Made by a program: the position numbers and the translations under genes. Shown piece after piece: positions 7,451 to 16,071 of a DNA stretch of 40,231 nucleotides. The notes under the pieces were generated by a model. The model was not told where the DNA came from, did no database searches, and saw only the letters and a program-made list of their open reading frames with translations. The stretch covers positions 1 to 40,231 of the forward strand of contig CALVAS010000010.1 in NCBI GenBank assembly GCA_944325585.1, written 5' to 3'. Numbering within the stretch: position 1 is the first letter of the stretch; the number at the start of each line of letters is the position of its first letter. Origin of the DNA: Candidatus Gastranaerophilales bacterium (lineage in GTDB: Bacteria; Cyanobacteriota; Vampirovibrionia; Gastranaerophilales; Gastranaerophilaceae).

Positions 7451-7540
7451 GGAGTAATGGCCGAGTGGCTGAAGGCGGCACCCTGCTAAGGTGTTATGTG
7501 GGTCTAACCTGCATCCAGGGTTCAAATCCCTGTTACTCCG
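7451..7540 (+). tRNA. tRNA-Ser (anticodon GCT)
   Basis: A 90-base class II tRNA. The acceptor stem GGAGTAA pairs with TTACTCC, the discriminator is G, and the anticodon arm is GCACC/GGTGT with loop CTGCTAA. The anticodon GCT at 7485-7487 reads AGC/AGT. It has a long variable arm and a T loop GGTTCAAATCC. The CCA end is not encoded; a T6 run follows directly and probably ends transcription. Confidence 0.97.
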
Positions 7541-7615
7541 TTTTTTAGTCCGCAAACTGAGAATCAGTTAATATAAAACTCTGTTTAATATTAGTTTCAA
7601 GTTTGGAAACATTAA

Positions 7616-8218
7616 TTAAAGATTATTAATTGCTCTGTAGAATTCTTCTGCAACTTTTCTGTTTACATAGTGCCAGCTTTCAGCAAGTGTTGTCATTGGC
7701 GGAAAAATTTCAAGCAGGCTCTGGCTATCAACAACATAGTATTTTTCAACGTATTGTTTTATTTTTTCAATACCTTCACAAGTCTGTTTCATCCTTTTTT
7801 CCCCTTCAAAACAAAAGGGTTTGGTAACGATTGCGATTGTTTTAATCCCCTGTTCTTTAAGCATTTCAGCAATTACAGGAGCTGCTCCTGTTCCGCATCC
7901 GCCGCCAAAACTTGCAATCAAAAACACAACATCCGGCGTGCCGGCGATTTCTCGAATTATATTTATATGTTTAAGAGCATAGTTTTTCCCTGTTTCGGGA
8001 TCTCCGCCGCAGCCTAATGACTCGCCTTTATCACTACAATATTCTCCGCTTAAAATATACTTATTGCGTGTTTTAGCCTGTTTTAAAACTGCTTCATCTG
8101 AATTAATAACAACAAAATCAATGTTTTTACTTTTATTTTTCAAATATAAATAATCAACACTGTTTTGTCCGCCGCCGCCAATTCCAAAAACTTTAATTTT
8201 TAAATTTTTATTTTTCAT
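7616..8218 (-). CDS. FtsZ-like protein consisting only of the N-terminal GTPase domain
   Basis: This 200-residue homologue of FtsZ keeps the GTP-binding half: IGGGGQNSV (T1, 13-21), GCGGDPETGKNYA (T3 region, 69-81), the tubulin signature FGGGCGTGAAP (104-114) and KPFCFEGEKRMKQTCEGI (133-150). It stops within the region of helix H7. It therefore lacks the T7 loop (N-x-D-x-x-D), which completes the GTPase site of the neighbouring subunit, and the whole C-terminal domain. Normal FtsZ is about 350-400 residues. Only 75 bases separate its stop from the tRNA, so no missing half is hidden there. The start at 8218 is chosen because GAAAGGA lies 8 bases upstream. It is a paralogue rather than the cell-division FtsZ. 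It may bind GTP and FtsZ ends, but that is inference. Confidence 0.85.
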   Translation of the reverse strand: MKNKNLKIKVFGIGGGGQNSVDYLYLKNKSKNIDFVVINSDEAVLKQAKTRNKYILSGEYCSDKGESLGCGGDPETGKNYALKHINIIREIAGTPDVVFLIASFGGGCGTGAAPVIAEMLKEQGIKTIAIVTKPFCFEGEKRMKQTCEGIEKIKQYVEKYYVVDSQSLLEIFPPMTTLAESWHYVNRKVAEEFYRAINNL

Positions 8219-8326
8219 AATTTTGTCCTTTCGCATATATTTTAATATTTTAATGCGCCAGGAGCGGTGGTGTTGATTTCTCTAAATTAAACAATTTTTA
8301 TTAGAGGATAATTGTTTTGGAAAGTA

Positions 8327-11300
8327 TTATAAAGAATCAAGCCGGCAAAAATCTTTGAATTGACACCATCTGCAGGCATTGTCTTTATATGAAGGTTCAA
8401 ATTTATAAGATTTTATGTCTGAAATTGCTTGTTTAAATTTGTTTTCAATATCAATGCAGTCATCCTCCGTAAAATCGACCGTAAGATTGTTTTCAAATTC
8501 TTCGGGAAAAATAAAAGTCGTTTCTCTTACTTTTTTACCTGTTGCTTTTTCAAAATAATATTTATAAAGCCCTATTTGATTGTAATAATCTTCATGTTCC
8601 CCTTTAGGACAGATAACTTTTTGATTTTTGGCTCCACCTGTTTTGTAATCGTAAATGGTAAATGTTCCGTCTTCATTTTTATCAATTCGGTCAACTATTC
8701 CATAGAATTTTGTTCCGTTATCATCCATGTCAAATTTTAACGGATATTCGGCTTCAAAAAGCATTGAAACCGGTGTATTGCAAAGTTGAATGTAGTAATC
8801 GGAAAGTTTTGCAATCCCGCGGTCTTCATGAATTTTTCTCTGTTGAAAGTTTGACATAGGCAGTTTGTCCAGTTCCTGTCTGAAAACATTCAAAAAATCT
8901 TCTTTTTCGGGATATTTTCTCTTGTCTTTTGCAAATTTTATTGCAAATTCGCATGCGGAGTGCACTGCTTTTCCATAGTTCATTGCATCGGGATTTCCGT
9001 CTTTTGCCTGCAGATCTAAAATATAACTATATAAATATTGTCGAGGACATTTGAGGTAAGTATTTATTGCACTCGGAGAAAAAGATTTTCCCGCAAGTTT
9101 TGTGTCAACAAGTGTGCAGAAATCTTTTTTGTAATCATAATCTCTTTTTAACAAAGCCTTTGTCTGTTCATTCCAATAGGATTCCACATCAAATGTGAAC
9201 GGCTCGGATTCTGTTTCGCAAATATCTTCAATATTTGTTATAAAACTTGTTGGAGTTACAGGATTCTTTTCTATAAATTTCGGATAAGACATTCGTAAGG
9301 TATGTTTTGCACGCGTCATTCCGACATACATCAATTTTATTGCATCAGATGTTTTCAAATCTTTTAATTCCGCATCGGTTTTGTATTCCGAAATATCAAG
9401 CGGAATTATCGGTTTTACTGTCTTGCGTCTGCTTTCCCAGTCTGTATTTTTTAAAGTCGGCATATAAACATATTCAAATTCTCGTCCTTTTGATGAATGG
9501 TATGTTGTTAACTGAACTGCATTGAGCGTAACCGGTGCTTTATTGGTTTTTATTGCAATATTATCCGTCAAGCACATGTCTAAATATTCAACAAACTCTT
9601 CAAGGCTGATTTTTTTATGTATGTTTGAAAAATCTACAGCTTCATCAATTATTTTTTTCAATCCTGCGACGTTTTCTGTTCTGTTGATTTCGGAATTTAT
9701 ATAGTAATAAAAAATTCCTGTTTTACAACCGATTTCAAGAACAACATTTTTTAAAGTTTCGTTTGTTTTGTAGGTTTGTAAATGTTTCAGGGTACTGATA
9801 AAGTTTTCGATTTTATCAGGTTCAATAAATTCGTCGCGCGGAACTGAATTTATCATTTCAATAAGAGATTTATAGCGGGATTTTTTCTCATATAAAATCT
9901 CAAAATCTTTCGGATTAAAGTTGAACGGGCGCGATAAAATAATTTTGAAAAATTTATCTGAATAAAGTTCGGGATTGATAAGCATTTTCATGTAGTAATA
10001 CAAAACAGTAGAGGCTTTTATCTCAAAAATACTTCTTCCTTCTTTCAATTCCGACGGAATATTTTTTTCTTTAAGCATTTCGGCAAATGTTGAAAGTTCT
10101 TCATTATTTCTTGTTAAAACAGCTATTTCAGATAATTTTTTCTCTCCGTTTTCATCCGTCGGACATTCGGGTGAATTTATTAATTTTTCAATTTCATCAA
10201 CTATTTCCTGATATTCCTGAAGAATTTCGGCATATCTGTAAAGACGGACTTTTTTGTCCTTTGAAATGATTTTTTCATTTTTGGCAATAAGATTTTTATT
10301 GATGTTATACTTTTTGAATTTAGGATTATTTTCTAATCTCCGTGTATCCTGTTCCGCGATTTTTTTTGCCGTATTCAAAATACTCTGGGTAGAGCGCATG
10401 TTTTCCGTAAGACAGATGACTTTTGTATCAGGAAATTCTTCCAAAAATTTTTCTACAGTGTCAAGACGCGCCCCTTGAAATGTGTAAATTATTTGGTCAT
10501 CATCACCGACTACAAAAACATTTTCGCTTTCCAGTGCTTTTGTCAGGTAAAAAACAATTTCATTCTGTTTTTTATTTGTATCCTGATACTCATCAACAAG
10601 AATATACTCGTATTTGTTGGCAATTTGTGACAAAAAAGCAGGATCTTCTTCAAACTTATTTAAGACAAGATTAATCATGTCATTGAAGTCAAAATAATGA
10701 AGTTCTTCCATTTTTGATTGGTACAGTTCGTAAAATTTCCATAGTTCTTCTGCTTTTGCAATTTGTTTTTTAAGCCTTTCAATCCCCTGCGGAATTTTTT
10801 TCGGAATTTTTTGCCCTTTTTCAGTTTTTTCTTCTAACTCCCTGCGGAAAGCCTCAAGCTGCGGTCTCCAATCGGGATTTGTGTCAATGTTATTAAAGAA
10901 ACTTTCTTTTGTAAGTCTGTATTTTTTTATGGCTTCAATGCCTTTTCTTATCTCGCTTAAAAAATAATACGGATCGTTGCGTTTGGTTCTGTAAATGCGA
11001 GAATCGATTTCATCAATACATTCTTTTAAAAGAGAAACTGCGATTGCATCCGGAATTACTCTGATATTTTCGGCAAGTTCAAATTCCGTTGTATTTTCTT
11101 CAATAATTTCGTTGCAAAAACCGTGATAAGTATAAACATTTACGCCGATATCGTTTTTTTGCAGTTCTTTTTCAAGACGGGTCTTCACCTCATTTGTTGC
11201 AGCATCGGAAAACGTCAAACATAAAATCTTTTCAGGCTCAATTCCTTTTTCTATCATGGATTTAATACGCTGAATCATTGTGAAAGTTTTTCCTGTTCCG

Positions 11301-11389
11301 GGGCCTGCCAGAACAAGATATTTGCCGTTAATATTGTTTATGCATTCCAGTTGTTTTGCGTTCGGTGTTATTTTATTTTTTGTTTTCAT
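8327..11389 (-). CDS. UvrD/PcrA-like superfamily 1 helicase fused to an Fe-S RecB-type nuclease
   Basis: This is a 1020-residue DNA helicase-nuclease. Helicase motifs are complete: GPGTGKT (29-35), LCLTFSDAAT (56-65), TYHGFC (87-92), LVDEYQDTN (264-272), VVGDDDQIIYTFQGA (293-307), TENMRST (328-334), TTYHSSKGREFEY (628-640) and LMYVGMTRAKHTL (686-698). The C-terminal PD-(D/E)XK nuclease has H810 (GKAVHSA), D900 (GIVDRID) and YDYKTG (913-918). It also has four cysteines, C781, C1006, C1009 and C1015, as in the AddB/Cas4 4Fe-4S arrangement. It would unwind and degrade or resect DNA ends. The start overlaps the upstream small nuclease gene by 17 bases, so they are co-translated. The family covers both repair (AddAB/AdnAB-like) and anti-phage roles. 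Confidence 0.93.
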   Translation of the reverse strand: MKTKNKITPNAKQLECINNINGKYLVLAGPGTGKTFTMIQRIKSMIEKGIEPEKILCLTFSDAATNEVKTRLEKELQKNDIGVNVYTYHGFCNEIIEENTTEFELAENIRVIPDAIAVSLLKECIDEIDSRIYRTKRNDPYYFLSEIRKGIEAIKKYRLTKESFFNNIDTNPDWRPQLEAFRRELEEKTEKGQKIPKKIPQGIERLKKQIAKAEELWKFYELYQSKMEELHYFDFNDMINLVLNKFEEDPAFLSQIANKYEYILVDEYQDTNKKQNEIVFYLTKALESENVFVVGDDDQIIYTFQGARLDTVEKFLEEFPDTKVICLTENMRSTQSILNTAKKIAEQDTRRLENNPKFKKYNINKNLIAKNEKIISKDKKVRLYRYAEILQEYQEIVDEIEKLINSPECPTDENGEKKLSEIAVLTRNNEELSTFAEMLKEKNIPSELKEGRSIFEIKASTVLYYYMKMLINPELYSDKFFKIILSRPFNFNPKDFEILYEKKSRYKSLIEMINSVPRDEFIEPDKIENFISTLKHLQTYKTNETLKNVVLEIGCKTGIFYYYINSEINRTENVAGLKKIIDEAVDFSNIHKKISLEEFVEYLDMCLTDNIAIKTNKAPVTLNAVQLTTYHSSKGREFEYVYMPTLKNTDWESRRKTVKPIIPLDISEYKTDAELKDLKTSDAIKLMYVGMTRAKHTLRMSYPKFIEKNPVTPTSFITNIEDICETESEPFTFDVESYWNEQTKALLKRDYDYKKDFCTLVDTKLAGKSFSPSAINTYLKCPRQYLYSYILDLQAKDGNPDAMNYGKAVHSACEFAIKFAKDKRKYPEKEDFLNVFRQELDKLPMSNFQQRKIHEDRGIAKLSDYYIQLCNTPVSMLFEAEYPLKFDMDDNGTKFYGIVDRIDKNEDGTFTIYDYKTGGAKNQKVICPKGEHEDYYNQIGLYKYYFEKATGKKVRETTFIFPEEFENNLTVDFTEDDCIDIENKFKQAISDIKSYKFEPSYKDNACRWCQFKDFCRLDSL

Positions 11390-11942
11390 TATCTACCTCA
11401 AGAACAAGCAGTTTTGTATCTTTTTTATCCGCAAACGGACAGTTTTCCCAGTTTTCTTTTGTTGCCAATTTCCCGTGAAAAATTTTTATATAATCATTTT
11501 CAGATTTTTTCCATTTTGCGGCATTTTTGTATACGGCTGTTTTATTTGTTAAAAATATAACAAAGCCTGATTTTGCTTTTTTGTCTTTAATAAGCTGTTT
11601 TATCCGTTCGTAGTCTTTTACAAATGATTCGCGGGCATTAATGGTGCTTTTTTTTGACTGATGCTCAGTTGATGCGCATACATATTTTAATTCAAGAAGA
11701 ATCCTGTCTGATTTATTCTGCGGAAAAATTACCAGATCGCACCTGCATCCTTTATCATCATATATTTTTTTCTCGAAACCTATTTGATTATTATTTAATT
11801 TTGATTTTGAGTCTGATTCTAATTTTTCTTTTATTTTTAATGCAAGATTGAATTGGAAATCATATTCACAATCAAAATGATTCGATTGAGCGGATATTTC
11901 TTTTATCCATGTAATTAAATTTTCTTTTGTTATTGTTTCCAT
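11373..11942 (-). CDS. Small PD-(D/E)XK-type nuclease-like protein
   Basis: A 189-residue protein. The central strand-turn-strand GCRCDLVIFPQNKSDRILLE, followed by LKYV, gives D69, E84 and K86, the pattern of PD-(D/E)XK nuclease folds. An upstream Glu (E57) could complete the metal site. The rest is basic and helical. I do not recognise a named family. It lies 2 bases after the WYL regulator and overlaps the helicase-nuclease start, so it is the middle gene of a three-gene operon. It may be a DNA-end nuclease or a specificity subunit. Catalytic competence is inferred from three residues only. Confidence 0.65.
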   Translation of the reverse strand: METITKENLITWIKEISAQSNHFDCEYDFQFNLALKIKEKLESDSKSKLNNNQIGFEKKIYDDKGCRCDLVIFPQNKSDRILLELKYVCASTEHQSKKSTINARESFVKDYERIKQLIKDKKAKSGFVIFLTNKTAVYKNAAKWKKSENDYIKIFHGKLATKENWENCPFADKKDTKLLVLEVDNENKK

Positions 11943-11944
11943 TA

Positions 11945-12904
11945 TTAAACAGCTTTCATTACTTCTTCCAAATATTCTTTGTACTTATTTTTTAAATCAG
12001 CAGGTGCAAGAATTTCCACGGAACTCCCCCATTTGAAAAGATTCCACATTATATGTTTTTCTCCGCTTGCTTTAAATGTTACAACAACACTGCCGTCCGC
12101 CTGCTGTTTAATTTTTTGTGTCGGATGAAAATTGTAATTCAAGACATCTTCCGCGGCTTCTTGTTTAAATTTTAATTTTACGTCGTATATTTCGCCAAAA
12201 TACACGCCAAAAGATTTTTTTGAAAATTCTTTTAAATTAAAACCTTTCGGGTCAAATTTTTCCTCTGTTAATTCAGTTTTTTTAAGTTTATGAAGAATAT
12301 AATTGTATTCTCCCTGTCCTTTATCTTCTTCCCGCGCTATAAGGTGAATTTTTTCTCCGTAAATAAGTCCTAAAGGTGATAAAATCTTTTCTTTTCCGTT
12401 GTATTCCGCTTTAATTTTAAGATTTTCTTTTATTCCCTGACGAATTATTGATACCGTATTCAGGTCAACTTTATAATTCTGAGTCTGACGTATGGCATAA
12501 CCTTCTGATTGAAGAATTAGTTCTATTTGATTTTCGTCCAGATGTGGCGTTTTGTATCGCAATGCTTTAATTTTTGTCAGAATGTCTTCTAATTCCTTTT
12601 TGGACAAATCATCTGAAATGTTTTTAAGATTTTCTAAATACGCAATGTTTTCATTGGAAAACCATACGAGTTCATTTAATGAAAAATTTGTAAATCCCCA
12701 GCGTTTGCAGCGATCTGTTGTTTTAATTTCATCAACCTGATGAAAAATTGCAAGAATACTGTCCCGCATGCGTTCTGCCGTTCTTCGCGAAACGTTGAAT
12801 CGTTCCTGAATGTCATTTAGCGAAACTCCGTTCAATTTTGATAACATAAAAATTATCAAATCAATTATATCGGAAACTCTTGAATATCTTGGTCTATCTT
12901 CCAT
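11945..12904 (-). CDS. WYL-domain transcriptional regulator
   Basis: This 319-residue regulator has an N-terminal winged helix-turn-helix (about 10-60; SLNDIQERFNVSRRTAERM is the DNA-reading part). A WYL domain at about 145-205 contains AEYNGKEKILSPLGLIYGEKIHL, with the W-Y pair itself replaced. A WCX-type C-terminal domain spans about 240-315. WYL proteins often sense nucleic acids or ligands and repress defence operons such as BREX and CBASS. It is first in an operon with the two nuclease genes and divergent from the glycosylase gene. It is likely to control both through the palindrome in the gap. Confidence 0.9.
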   Translation of the reverse strand: MEDRPRYSRVSDIIDLIIFMLSKLNGVSLNDIQERFNVSRRTAERMRDSILAIFHQVDEIKTTDRCKRWGFTNFSLNELVWFSNENIAYLENLKNISDDLSKKELEDILTKIKALRYKTPHLDENQIELILQSEGYAIRQTQNYKVDLNTVSIIRQGIKENLKIKAEYNGKEKILSPLGLIYGEKIHLIAREEDKGQGEYNYILHKLKKTELTEEKFDPKGFNLKEFSKKSFGVYFGEIYDVKLKFKQEAAEDVLNYNFHPTQKIKQQADGSVVVTFKASGEKHIMWNLFKWGSSVEILAPADLKNKYKEYLEEVMKAV

Positions 12905-12933
12905 TTGCCGTTACCTTTTTGAGTAATTATATA

Positions 12934-12945
12934 ACGGGTGCCCGT
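12934..12945. promoter_or_regulatory. Candidate operator between the WYL operon and the glycosylase gene
   Basis: ACGGGTGCCCGT is a perfect palindrome of 5-base arms around TG. It sits beside a minus-strand TATAAT (RC of 12926-12931) and overlaps a minus-strand TTGACG, about 30 bases upstream of the WYL start. GC-rich in an AT-rich gap, it is well placed for autorepression. Confidence 0.4.
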
Positions 12946-13059
12946 CAAATTTGGTCATGTATTTATATGAGTTTTGATTTTAATAATTTATTTGGATGAA
13001 TTAAAAAAGTGCTTTCGGGCTTAAGATATTAAGATAATAAAATTTTGGAGAAATTAAAA

Positions 13060-13740
13060 ATGTCGGACGATTTTGAAAAAAGATTAAATGATTTTATTGA
13101 AAATTTGAAAAAGCCGAAGGGGCTTAAAACAAGCAAAAGAAAGTATCAAAACCCCTGGGAAAATGAAAGTAAATGCGATAATCTGAAAAAGTTTTTGACA
13201 GAATATAAAGATGCCAGATATATTTTGATTGGCGAGGCTCCGGGGCGTAAAGGGTGTTTTGAATGCGGGGTGCCCTTTTGTGATATTTATACATTTTCTA
13301 AGATGCTTGCTCTTAAATCCGCCCCTGATAAACCAAAAGAAACTTCCGCAAGAAGAATTTATGAGACAGAACAATTCAAGAATAAGTTCGTTGCATGGAA
13401 TGCCTTTCCCTATCATCCCTGTAAATCAGATAAAACAAACCGGCATCCCCTTAAAGATGAATTAGAGTTTGGCGTTGAATATTTGAAGGATTTTCTCGAT
13501 TTGTTTGATAGCAAGGGTAAAGTTGTTGTTTTGCTGGGTAATGTTGCCGCAAAAGTTTTTAATAACCTTTGCGATAAAAATTCTGGTTATAAAAAAATAG
13601 AACATATAGAGCTTATTCATCCGTCTCCCTGTGCTGATGCAAAAAGACGTGAAAAGTATAAAAGCCTTTCAAATTTTAAAGGTTCAGACCTGTGGCAGGA
13701 ATATGTTAATTTGAAGTTATCAGAACACAAACATCCCTGA
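13060..13740 (+). CDS. Uracil-DNA glycosylase family protein
   Basis: A 226-residue protein with the glycosylase-fold signatures. GEAPGRKGCFECGVPF (58-73) matches the GEAPG...GIPF motif 1 of a divergent UDG family, VAWNAFPYHP (111-120) supplies the base-binding Asn, and HPSP (187-190) is motif 2. It would remove or bind damaged or modified bases. The start ATG at 13060 has GGAG 9 bases upstream; an in-frame TTG at 13045 is less likely. It is divergent from the WYL-nuclease-helicase operon, and the shared promoter gap suggests joint control. Substrate specificity is not predictable. Confidence 0.85.
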   Translation: MSDDFEKRLNDFIENLKKPKGLKTSKRKYQNPWENESKCDNLKKFLTEYKDARYILIGEAPGRKGCFECGVPFCDIYTFSKMLALKSAPDKPKETSARRIYETEQFKNKFVAWNAFPYHPCKSDKTNRHPLKDELEFGVEYLKDFLDLFDSKGKVVVLLGNVAAKVFNNLCDKNSGYKKIEHIELIHPSPCADAKRREKYKSLSNFKGSDLWQEYVNLKLSEHKHP

Positions 13741-13767
13741 ACATATAGTCAGAGATGTTCTGTTTTT
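13730..13767 (+). terminator. Intrinsic terminator of the glycosylase gene
   Basis: An 11-base stem (AACATCCCTGA / TCAGAGATGTT, one mismatch) with an 8-base loop, followed by CTGTTTTT. The gene's stop codon lies inside the left arm. Confidence 0.75.
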
Positions 13768-13783
13768 ACGGGTGTTTAAATTT

Positions 13784-15850
13784 TTAAAACCCAACGGTGG
13801 TTTTTAATTCGTTTGATTTTTTCACTTTAACTTCCTGTTGCAGCATTCGGGATAGTTCGTCCAAACTTTTAATCCCGAGAAAGTCCGCCTTTTTCTTAAC
13901 TGTTGCAAAATCTCCCGCTGTTAATCCTTTTATATTAACGTCGGCATTTTTTATTCCGAAGAAGTGTTCAATTGCTTTATTAACCTGTTCTTTTGTCATA
14001 AAGTCGAATTTGATTTTAAATGTGAATCGTCTTAAACTCGCTTCATCAAGTGTATCAAGCAGGTTCGTCGTACAAACAAAAGGATATTCATGCGATTCCA
14101 TCCAGGTGAGCATTTCATTAACCTGCGAAACTTCCCAGCTTCTGACAGCGTTTTGACGGTTTTGTAAAAATGTATCGGCTTCATCAAAAATCAGCATTGC
14201 TTCCTTCGATTTTGCTTCTGCAAATGCGTTGGCAATATTTTCTTCTGTTTCGCCGACATATTTGGAAATTAAATCACTTGCCCGTTTTAGAATGACTTCA
14301 ATTCCAAGTTCTTTTGCAAGATATCTTGCGTATAAACTTTTGCCGGTTCCCGGCTCGCCGTAAAGACAGAGTGAAAAATTTAATCTGCCGCTTGTTTTTA
14401 TTCTTGATGTTAAATCCTTTATATCAATATCCGTATTAATTAAATTGTCATTATATTCTGTCATTTCAACCCCTTTCTTCTTTTTAACGTTTTTCTTTTT
14501 AGTTACGACTTGTGCAACATTTTCCACAAAAATTTCAAAATCATCCTGATTTCCGTCGATTAATTTTGTTGTTTGCACGGCATTTACAATCAGAGACGGC
14601 GGTATTTCATAATTCTTATTCAATTCTTTAAGTTTGCTGTAATCTACTTTGAATTTATGTTTTCTAATAACACGTTTCCATATATTCAAGCGTATATCAT
14701 CCGGCAATTTTTTAAATTCCACTGTGTATGTCATTCTGCGCAAAAATGCGGGATCAACATTATAAATATTATTCGTTGTCCAGAATACAGGTACGGAACT
14801 TTCTTCCAGCAAAGTATTTAAATAAGACTTGGAGGCACTTCCAAGGTTGCCAAAACCTCTGTTCATAACATCCTCTGCTTCATCAAAAAGTATGCATGAG
14901 TTGTCTATTTTGTTAAGAACAGTTTGTTTTGTGGCAAGATCGCCCAATCTTTCTTGTCTGGTGGCCTCTACATCTTCAAATTCGGAACCTACGGCGTACA
15001 TATCAACTTTGGCTTTGTTTGCAATAAGTTTTGCAAATTGGGTTTTCCCTGTTCCTACTGTCCCGTAAAGAAGTATATTTACGCCTTTTGTGTGATTTTG
15101 TACGGCAGCATTCAAAATATTCAAAACACGGTCTCTTTCTGATGCTAAATATTCAAAATCATTCCAATTGAGTTCTGATTTCTGATTTTTTCCGAGCAGA
15201 ATGTTTTTAATCTGCGTGTTGCTTTTGATTTTGTGGTTTTGAAAAATTTCTTGTATTTGGGGGGTAAGATAAAGCTCTTGACAATGTGAGTAATCTTTTT
15301 GAAAAATACCTTTATTCATCAATTGATAACGGACTTGTGAAATTACCCAGCTTTTAAGTTTCAGCACTTGAATCCCCAGAGTATCAAATTCTTTTAACTC
15401 GGAGGCAAAATATTCATTTAAGTCATCAATCATAGGATTAACTAATTTCAAAATGTAATATAACAGATACTCGTGTTCTGTCTGGTCAAGTCCGAAAAAG
15501 TTTTTTAATAACAAGATTTTGTTTTCAAGAGAAGATTTTGTGTGTTTGATTTCCGAAAGTCTCTTTGCAAGAACCAGTTTCAATTCTTTTTTAAAATCCT
15601 GAGTTTGAGAAAAATTCTTTTTCTGTTCAATATTCAATTTGGGGCATTTGTTTGTTTTTAATCCTAAAACATAAATTAATGTTTCATAAAAATCATCAAA
15701 ATAATATCTGTTTAAGTCCATAAAATCCAAAAAACTGATAACATACCTGCAAAGCATAATTTTTTCAAAATTAGTCATTCCGGTTTGTCCATTATATTTT
15801 CTTTGTCTAAACTTCCAATTTTTCGTCCATTGCTTGTTGATTCTGTTCAT
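13784..15850 (-). CDS. Tandem AAA+ ATPase
   Basis: A 688-residue protein with two AAA+ modules. The N-terminal 230 residues are helical and show no known domain. Module 1 has Walker A GTVGTGKT (263-270), Walker B ILFDEAED (320-327), a TTN sensor (358-360) and RR (371-372). Module 2 has GEPGTGKS (498-505), LIFDEAD (553-559), TTN (594-596) and RR (607-608). A lysine-rich linker (451-459) separates them. This is a Cdc48-like two-ring layout, so a role in remodelling proteins or complexes is likely, but no substrate is suggested. The start has AAAGGA about 10 bases upstream. It is convergent with the glycosylase gene. Confidence 0.88.
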   Translation of the reverse strand: MNRINKQWTKNWKFRQRKYNGQTGMTNFEKIMLCRYVISFLDFMDLNRYYFDDFYETLIYVLGLKTNKCPKLNIEQKKNFSQTQDFKKELKLVLAKRLSEIKHTKSSLENKILLLKNFFGLDQTEHEYLLYYILKLVNPMIDDLNEYFASELKEFDTLGIQVLKLKSWVISQVRYQLMNKGIFQKDYSHCQELYLTPQIQEIFQNHKIKSNTQIKNILLGKNQKSELNWNDFEYLASERDRVLNILNAAVQNHTKGVNILLYGTVGTGKTQFAKLIANKAKVDMYAVGSEFEDVEATRQERLGDLATKQTVLNKIDNSCILFDEAEDVMNRGFGNLGSASKSYLNTLLEESSVPVFWTTNNIYNVDPAFLRRMTYTVEFKKLPDDIRLNIWKRVIRKHKFKVDYSKLKELNKNYEIPPSLIVNAVQTTKLIDGNQDDFEIFVENVAQVVTKKKNVKKKKGVEMTEYNDNLINTDIDIKDLTSRIKTSGRLNFSLCLYGEPGTGKSLYARYLAKELGIEVILKRASDLISKYVGETEENIANAFAEAKSKEAMLIFDEADTFLQNRQNAVRSWEVSQVNEMLTWMESHEYPFVCTTNLLDTLDEASLRRFTFKIKFDFMTKEQVNKAIEHFFGIKNADVNIKGLTAGDFATVKKKADFLGIKSLDELSRMLQQEVKVKKSNELKTTVGF

Positions 15851-16030
15851 TTTTGTAAATCCTTTCCAATCTGGTTAATTTTATTTTATTTTTTATTTAC
15901 GTCAATATCGGGCGTGTTAGATTTTGTGATTTTTTAAATTAATTTAAATTATGCAAAATTCTTTCATAGCAAAATTGTATGAAAGAATCACGTCATATTC
16001 GGACAGAATATTTTAAGCAATTAGAAAAAT

Positions 16031-16064
16031 ATAAAAAACCGCCTCCGTTTTTGAGGAGGCGGTT
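16031..16064 (-). terminator. Intrinsic terminator of the tetR-aldo/keto reductase operon
   Basis: AACCGCCTCC (16037-16046) and GGAGGCGGTT (16055-16064) form a perfect 10-base stem with an 8-base loop. The T-rich tail lies on the minus strand side. Confidence 0.9.
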
Positions 16065-16071
16065 CGGTTTA

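Noticed and set aside
13045-13059. TTG start five codons upstream in the glycosylase-family gene
   Set aside because: It overlaps the GGAG ribosome-binding site that serves the ATG at 13060.
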